The notes under the pieces are model-generated. The model did not search any database, had not been told where the DNA came from, and worked only from the letters and a program-made list of their open reading frames with translations. Of a stretch of 8,068 nucleotides of DNA, positions 5,582 to 8,068 are shown piece by piece. The translations under genes and the position numbers were made by a program. Positions within the stretch are counted from its first letter, which is position 1. Every line of letters starts with the position of its first letter. The stretch is from contig CAJXXJ010000144.1 in assembly GCA_913062745.1 (NCBI GenBank), positions 1 to 8,068 of the forward strand. Direction: 5' to 3'. Origin of the DNA: an uncultured Phaeodactylibacter sp. (GTDB lineage Bacteria > Bacteroidota > Bacteroidia > Chitinophagales > Saprospiraceae).

Positions 5582-6439
5582 ATGATTCTACACAGGTTCC
5601 TCCTTGTGGCTGCACTTGTATGGTCACAGGTACACGCACAAACCCAAATCTCCCCCTGCAGTACATCGTTAGTAAAAGTATCTCCTCCGGAGAACGGAGC
5701 GCCTGCAATAGTAAGCGCGCACCGGGGTGGCCGGTATTTGCCCGGTTACCCGGAAAATGCTCTGGAAACGGTTCAGTACACGCTTCGCCACGTTCCGGCG
5801 ATTATTGAAGTGGATGTCAACATGACGGCAGACAGTGTACTCATTCTCATGCACGATGCGACGCTGGACCGCACCACCGATGGCAGCGGGCAAGTCATGG
5901 AGCACAGCTGGCAGGATATTCAGGCGCTTAGGCTGGTGGACGACTTTGGCACCCTGACCGACTACCGGGTGCCCCGGCTCGAAAACGTCCTGGACTGGGG
6001 CTTTAACAAAGCGTTCTGGACGCTGGACGTCAAGCGCAAGGTGCCATTCGACCGGGTCATTGATGCTGTACGCAGCGTTGGCGCTATCAACTCCGTCGCA
6101 CTAATCACCTACAACTACGAAGATGCTGTACAGGCTTATCTGCTCGACCCGCGCATCCGCCTTTCGGTGGTTATCCGTAATGAAGAGGAGCTGCAACGCT
6201 ATATCGATGGCCCCATCCCCACCGAGAACCTGATGGCTTTCACCGGCCTGACGGAACGCGACCCGGCTTTCTACCAAAAACTGAAAAGCCTGGGTATGAC
6301 CGTGATGATCGGGACAATCGGCAACCTCGACCAAAAAGCGGAAGCACGTGGTGGCCGCATATACCGGGATTTGCTGGCAAAGGGAATTGATGTAATCGCC
6401 ACGGACCGCCCATGCGCAGTCTTTGAGGCGATACGGTAA
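5582..6439 (+). CDS. Secreted glycerophosphodiester phosphodiesterase family protein
   Basis: A 285-residue protein of the GDPD (PI-PLC-like TIM barrel) family, which hydrolyses glycerophosphodiesters to an alcohol and glycerol 3-phosphate. A signal peptide covers about residues 1-19 (VHA|QTQ), placing it in the periplasm or outside. The catalytic motif HRGGRYLPGYPENA (47-60) supplies His47, Arg48 and Glu58. IEVDVNMTADSV (75-86) supplies metal ligands Glu76 and Asp78, and LMHDATLDRTTDGSG (89-103) the second catalytic His91. VPRLENVL (130-137) and the C-terminal ATDRP (273-277) complete the fold. The usual third metal-binding Glu in the L-E-x-K motif is Asp149 here (TLDVK). Closely spaced but separate from the DUF2279 gene (94-base gap); a strong terminator follows. 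The family call is firm, the exact substrate is not. Confidence 0.92.
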   Translation: MILHRFLLVAALVWSQVHAQTQISPCSTSLVKVSPPENGAPAIVSAHRGGRYLPGYPENALETVQYTLRHVPAIIEVDVNMTADSVLILMHDATLDRTTDGSGQVMEHSWQDIQALRLVDDFGTLTDYRVPRLENVLDWGFNKAFWTLDVKRKVPFDRVIDAVRSVGAINSVALITYNYEDAVQAYLLDPRIRLSVVIRNEEELQRYIDGPIPTENLMAFTGLTERDPAFYQKLKSLGMTVMIGTIGNLDQKAEARGGRIYRDLLAKGIDVIATDRPCAVFEAIR

Positions 6440-6475
6440 GGCGAGGCAAAGCCATTAATTTATGAAGGAATACGC

Positions 6476-6515
6476 AAACGGCGCACCGAAATCATCGGTG
6501 CGCCGTTTCTTATTT
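6476..6515 (+). terminator. Strong (probably bidirectional) rho-independent terminator between convergent genes
   Basis: The arms AAACGGCGCACCGA (6476-6489) and TCGGTGCGCCGTTT (6495-6508) are perfectly complementary over 14 bp with a 5-base loop. On the plus strand the tail reads TTTCTTATTT (6506-6515), terminating the phosphodiesterase transcript. On the minus strand only TTT follows before GCG, so it is weaker for the FKBP gene, whose stop codon (6510-6512) lies one base outside the stem. Confidence 0.88.
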
Positions 6516-6980
6516 CACGCGGTGCAGCCTGACATCAAAGAAAAGGACCGCGTTAGGCGGAATGCCGGAGCCTACCGGCGGACGGCGGGCGTACCCGTGG
6601 CGGGAGGGCAGGAACAGCTGAATTTCTCCGCCTTCCCGGATCAGGGGAATGCCAATTCGCCAGCCGGGGATAACACTGGAAAGAGAGAGTTCCGCCAAAT
6701 TAGTCGAATCCGCTTCATCAAAGACCACCCCGTTGGGAAACCGCCCAACATAACTTACCTGCACTTCAGAGCTGGAATTGGGCCGTACGCCGGTACCCTC
6801 TTCTACGATTTTATAGTAAAAGCCCTGCTCGTGCCGGACCGCATCTATGTTTTCTTCCTCCAGGTGCTCCAGGATCAGTTCATCTTCGAGCTGAATCAAC
6901 TCCTCAACGGGAGACAGTTGCCGCTCACAGGCTGCAAACAGCACAAAAAGCAGCAGTAACGGGTACATAGTAGCTTTCAT
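6510..6980 (-). CDS. FKBP-type peptidyl-prolyl cis-trans isomerase, lipoprotein
   Basis: A 156-residue single-domain FKBP prolyl isomerase that would assist folding of exported proteins. A lipoprotein signal (MYPLLLLFVLFAAC, lipobox with Cys18) anchors it in the envelope. Residues 23-50 are an acidic helical linker. The FKBP domain (about 55-156) keeps the binding-pocket residues of FKBP12: Tyr77 (VSYVG), Phe87-Asp88, Val103-Ile104, Trp107 (VIPGWRIG), Tyr130 (SRHGYA) and Phe148 (LFFDV). It should therefore be active. I start at the ATG 6978-6980, which puts Lys2 before the hydrophobic core. A TTG at 6996-6998 would add six residues, and an ATG at 6966-6968 would remove the positive charge. 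It stands alone, convergent with the phosphodiesterase and divergent from the amidase. Confidence 0.93.
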   Translation of the reverse strand: MKATMYPLLLLFVLFAACERQLSPVEELIQLEDELILEHLEEENIDAVRHEQGFYYKIVEEGTGVRPNSSSEVQVSYVGRFPNGVVFDEADSTNLAELSLSSVIPGWRIGIPLIREGGEIQLFLPSRHGYARRPPVGSGIPPNAVLFFDVRLHRVK

Positions 6981-7010
6981 AGTTGAAATTTTTCTCAAAA
7001 AAACAAAAAC

Positions 7011-7044
7011 TTGGGCATACCACTAAATTATATGTATTAGTTTG
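7011..7044 (+). promoter_or_regulatory. Candidate promoter of the amidase gene
   Basis: TTAGTTTG (7037-7044) matches TAnnTTTG except at the second base and lies 19 bases before the ATG at 7064. A TTG (7011-7013) stands 23 bases upstream of it, slightly farther than the usual spacing. Position and local AT-richness support it; the match is not perfect. Confidence 0.4.
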
Positions 7045-7063
7045 TACGCTAAAACCCACTTCT

Positions 7064-7696
7064 ATGAATGACAACTTTTGCGTGTTCCTTGATGCAGGGC
7101 ACGGCGGGATCGACCCGGAAGGCAACTATACTACGGCAGGCAAGCGCTATCAGCATGATTCGGGCGAGTTCCACAGCGGCGGCTGGTTTTACGAGGGGGT
7201 CTTCAACCGGCGGCTTATGTCTGCGGTGATGGAAAAGCTGGACCGACTGGGCATACTTTATATAAAAGTCTATCACGACTACCTGGATTTCCCGCTTGAG
7301 TACCGGGTCAATCAGGCCAATTGGTACTACCGCAATTTCAAGCGGGGCATTTTTGTCAGCGCACATGCAAATGCTTCCGGCGTAAATGCGCGGGGCTTTG
7401 AAATCTACACCTCGCCGGGCGTCACCACTTCTGACCGAATAGCGAATTACATGTGGCAAAATGTGGAGGACCTGCTCGGCAACCGCATCCGGATGCGCAC
7501 CGACCTTTCAGACGGCGACTACGATAAAGAGGCCCGGTTTTACGTGCTTACCCGTACGCTCATGCCGGCGATTCTCATCGAGCATTTATTTTTTGACAAT
7601 TTGCAGGATGCAGAACTACTGATGGACGAGGAGATTGTGGACCGGTTTGCAGAAGCACAGGTGCGGGCCATTATACAGTACGGCAATTCCATATAA
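7064..7696 (+). CDS. N-acetylmuramoyl-L-alanine amidase (Amidase_3 type), no signal peptide
   Basis: A 210-residue zinc amidase that would cut the bond between N-acetylmuramic acid and L-alanine in peptidoglycan. The protein is essentially only the catalytic domain. VFLDAGHGG (7-15) provides zinc ligand His13, WFYEGVFNRRL (41-51) Glu44, FVSAHANA (97-104) His101, and AILIEHLFFDN (169-179) the catalytic Glu173. All are intact. A cell-wall amidase normally needs export, yet the chain starts directly at the first strand with no signal peptide or anchor. The open frame extends upstream to a TTG at 6983, but that extension is polar and basic, has no signal-peptide character and overlaps the promoter region, so the ATG at 7064 is chosen. 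It may act as a lysis-type or recycling enzyme, or use another export route. It is a single gene, divergent from the FKBP gene. Confidence 0.9.
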   Translation: MNDNFCVFLDAGHGGIDPEGNYTTAGKRYQHDSGEFHSGGWFYEGVFNRRLMSAVMEKLDRLGILYIKVYHDYLDFPLEYRVNQANWYYRNFKRGIFVSAHANASGVNARGFEIYTSPGVTTSDRIANYMWQNVEDLLGNRIRMRTDLSDGDYDKEARFYVLTRTLMPAILIEHLFFDNLQDAELLMDEEIVDRFAEAQVRAIIQYGNSI

Positions 7697-7702
7697 GCCA
7701 CT

Positions 7703-7797
7703 CCCCTGTTTCTACAGGCGGCCCTTCGGCGTAGAGAGAAAAACTCATCTGCTACAGGTGGCAAAGCCGCTTCGGCGACGGAGTAAATGCGGAGGGG
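7703..7797. repeat. Structured intergenic element with two degenerate repeat copies
   Basis: Two related units lie in tandem: CTACAGGCGGC (7712-7722) with CTTCGGCG about 2 bases on (7724-7731), and CTACAGGTGGC (7752-7762) with CTTCGGCG (7769-7776). The second has an insertion AAAGCCG between its two halves. Small hairpins are visible: CCTGT/ACAGG (7705-7718), GCC/GGC (7721-7730) and GCCG/CGGC (7765-7775). The whole is bracketed by CCCCT (7703-7707) and AGGGG (7793-7797). This looks like a non-coding REP-like or folded-RNA element rather than a gene. A short open frame crosses it but has no recognisable protein features. Confidence 0.4.
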
Positions 7798-7840
7798 TAG
7801 CGCGATTTGACGGTTGAATGAAGTAGTATCTTCAATTAAA

Positions 7841-7874
7841 AAGCCCCTCAGCTTCCGAAGAAACTGAGGGGCTT
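7841..7874. terminator. Bidirectional rho-independent terminator
   Basis: AAGCCCCTCAG (7841-7851) pairs perfectly with CTGAGGGGCTT (7864-7874) over 11 bp, with a 12-base loop. On the minus strand the stem runs into a T tract (CTTTTTAATT), a good terminator for the T9SS-cargo gene ending at 7920. On the plus strand the tail is CTTCATTATTT, adequate for the amidase transcript. Confidence 0.85.
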
Positions 7875-7919
7875 CATTATTTCAGCCGGTTGGCTTAAAA
7901 GCCGTCGTGGCTGAGTCGG

Positions 7920-8068
7920 TTACTGCTTGATGAATCGCAGCGCGCGGCGCTCCTTATCATCAATCAGGAATTCAATCGTATACATGCCCTGCGGCAGATC
8001 TTCTACGCTGATCAGGCCACTGAGCTGATTAGCATTGAAGGTACCTTGCTGCACGGCCTGCCCCAGAT
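7920..8068 (-). CDS. C-terminal T9SS sorting domain of a large secreted protein (partial; runs off right edge)
   Basis: The last 48 codons of a minus-strand gene are visible, ending in TAA at 7920-7922. The segment GTFNANQLSGLISVEDLPQG (8-27) leading into MYTIEFLIDDKE (28-39) and the final RRALRFIKQ (40-48) follows the type A C-terminal sorting domain of the type IX secretion system. Its marks are a GTF strand, a hydrophobic-D-L-P-x-G-M-Y motif and a short basic end with KQ. Such a domain directs a protein with a Sec signal through the outer membrane and is then removed for attachment or release. The functional domains lie outside the window, so the cargo cannot be named. A strong terminator follows 46 bases after the stop. 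Confidence 0.85.
   Translation of the reverse strand, partial: LGQAVQQGTFNANQLSGLISVEDLPQGMYTIEFLIDDKERRALRFIKQ

Noticed and set aside
6462..6959. Open reading frame of 165 codons on the plus strand
   Set aside because: It is antisense to the FKBP gene, whose full active site is visible, and it starts inside the terminator region.
6983..7063. N-terminal extension of the amidase from a TTG start
   Set aside because: The 27 extra residues are basic and polar with no signal character, overlap the candidate promoter, and the ATG at 7064 places the first catalytic strand at the usual position.
7703..7797. Possible CRISPR array
   Set aside because: There are only two degenerate repeat units with unequal internal spacing and no cas genes nearby.
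7635..7817. Open reading frame of 60 codons on the plus strand over the amidase end and the repeat element
   Set aside because: Its first third is an alternate frame of the amidase and the rest translates the repeat element into a basic, low-information sequence.

Overview
The window reads as chromosomal DNA of a Bacteroidota bacterium, most likely of the Saprospiria/Lewinellaceae kind. The grounds are a moderately high GC content in the genes with AT-rich gaps, a near-perfect Bacteroidota promoter (TTTG, 20 bp, TACATTTG) ahead of the tetR gene, a C-terminal type IX secretion sorting domain at the right edge, and protein families (DUF4197, DUF2279, lipoprotein FKBP, RND efflux adaptor lipoprotein) in the forms usual for that phylum. 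The lineage below phylum is inference.

Layout, left to right. Positions 1-2771 (minus strand) hold a compact efflux operon transcribed leftward: promoter, TetR/AcrR repressor, TolC-family outer-membrane channel (1-base TAATG overlap with the repressor) and an HlyD-family RND adaptor lipoprotein that runs off the left edge. The inner-membrane pump gene is presumably just outside. The 306-base gap 2712-3017 holds that promoter, a weak terminator candidate and otherwise nothing recognisable. At 3018-3617 (minus) is a MobA/MocA-like nucleotidyltransferase, divergent across a 96-base gap from three plus-strand genes: a DUF4197 periplasmic protein (3714-4442), a DUF2279 envelope protein (4507-5487) and a secreted glycerophosphodiester phosphodiesterase-family protein (5582-6439). 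A 14-bp-stem terminator separates the last from a convergent FKBP-type prolyl isomerase lipoprotein (6510-6980, minus). Divergent from that is an N-acetylmuramoyl-L-alanine amidase with no signal peptide (7064-7696, plus). After it come a structured, repeat-containing gap, a strong bidirectional terminator, and the last 48 codons of a T9SS-secreted protein (7920-8068, minus).

Apart from the efflux operon, the genes look like independent housekeeping or envelope units rather than one pathway. Most products are exported: two lipoproteins, TolC, DUF4197, DUF2279, the phosphodiesterase and the T9SS cargo. I found no convincing new multi-gene system. The most interesting signals are regulatory and structural: a terminator whose 3' arm is also the start codon and first codons of the DUF2279 gene, perfect inverted repeats ahead of two genes, a degenerate repeat element after the amidase, and the signal-less amidase itself.
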